Below, piece after piece: positions 13,405 to 13,455 of a stretch of 13,455 nucleotides of DNA. The notes beneath the pieces are model-generated. The model made no database searches and was not told where the DNA came from. It saw nothing but the letters and a program-made list of their open reading frames with translations. Made by a program: the position numbers and the translations under genes. How positions within the stretch are numbered: position 1 is the first letter of the stretch; the number at the start of each line of letters is the position of its first letter. The DNA comes from an uncultured Oscillospiraceae bacterium. GTDB lineage: Bacteria; Bacillota; Clostridia; Oscillospirales; Acutalibacteraceae. Location: positions 1 to 13,455 of the forward strand of contig URNB01000053.1 in the NCBI GenBank assembly GCA_900549055.1, written 5' to 3'.

Positions 13405-13430
13405 ATAATTGCATTAGCAAATGCAATTAT
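13405..13430. repeat. Perfect 11-bp A/T-rich inverted repeat
   Basis: ATAATTGCATT (13405-13415) is the exact reverse complement of AATGCAATTAT (13420-13430), with a 4-nt AGCA loop. It lies in the gene-free 94 bp after the pgeF terminator. It could be an operator, or part of a repeat element continuing past the window. Confidence 0.6.
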
Positions 13431-13434
13431 ATAA

Positions 13435-13455
13435 AATCGAGTTAAAATCTCGATT
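13435..13455. repeat. Inverted repeat at the window edge, possible terminator cut off
   Basis: AATCGAG (13435-13441) and CTCGATT (13449-13455) pair perfectly around a 7-nt loop. The stem may extend, since two A residues precede it, but the sequence stops here. It starts 4 nt after the previous inverted repeat. Confidence 0.5.

Noticed and set aside
13410..13436. Promoter at the right edge (TTGCAT ... TATAAA)
   Set aside because: The spacing is only 15 nt and the hexamers lie within the inverted repeat, so it cannot be told apart from A/T-rich background.

Overview
The window looks like chromosomal backbone of a Clostridia-type Firmicute, probably of the Ruminococcaceae/Oscillospiraceae kind. 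The reasons are moderate GC with strongly GC-biased third codon positions, AGGAGG-type ribosome binding sites, sigma-A-like promoters, a rpsF-ssb-rpsR operon, a zinc-type S18, a type III pantothenate kinase, an ECF S component, and an ftsEX locus followed by a secreted coiled-coil M23 hydrolase. No rRNA, tRNA, transposase, phage gene or CRISPR array is visible.

Left half (1-7028, all minus strand, read right to left): a PucR/CdaR-type regulator, ftsE, ftsX and a secreted M23 peptidase run with gaps of 24, -1 and 8 nt, downstream of two promoter-like sequences at 7074-7170. FtsEX should gate the hydrolase in the manner of FtsEX-PcsB or FtsEX-CwlO. A terminator-like hairpin follows the hydrolase. 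Then come a VanZ-like membrane protein, an AI-2E-family permease overlapping it by 26 nt, a coiled-coil protein of unknown function, and a flavin-reductase-like gene cut by the left edge. Two adjacent arrays of degenerate 7-bp repeats sit between the last two genes.

Middle (7207-9350): a plus-strand EamA/DMT permease with its own promoter meets the minus-strand rpsF-ssb-rpsR operon at a bidirectional terminator. A second 7-bp repeat array of the same family overlaps the 3' end of the permease gene and supplies its stop codon.

Right half (9359-13455): coaX diverges from rpsF and is followed by an ECF S component, probably a pantothenate importer. A strong hairpin then closes this unit. Next is a gene-free stretch of nested and mutually exclusive inverted repeats (10905-11074) that may be a structured RNA. 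A DivIVA-like coiled-coil gene (minus) is divergent from a plus-strand pair with a 4-nt overlap: a PHP-family CpsB/YwqE-like phosphatase and pgeF, a laccase-domain peptidoglycan editing factor. That pair ends in a strong terminator, followed at the window edge by two perfect inverted repeats.

The common theme is cell envelope and division (FtsEX, hydrolase, DivIVA-like, PgeF) beside housekeeping genes. The least explained items are the heptanucleotide arrays, the structured 10905-11074 element, the leader of the ECF gene and several unusual start regions. All calls rest on reading the sequence; no database search was run.
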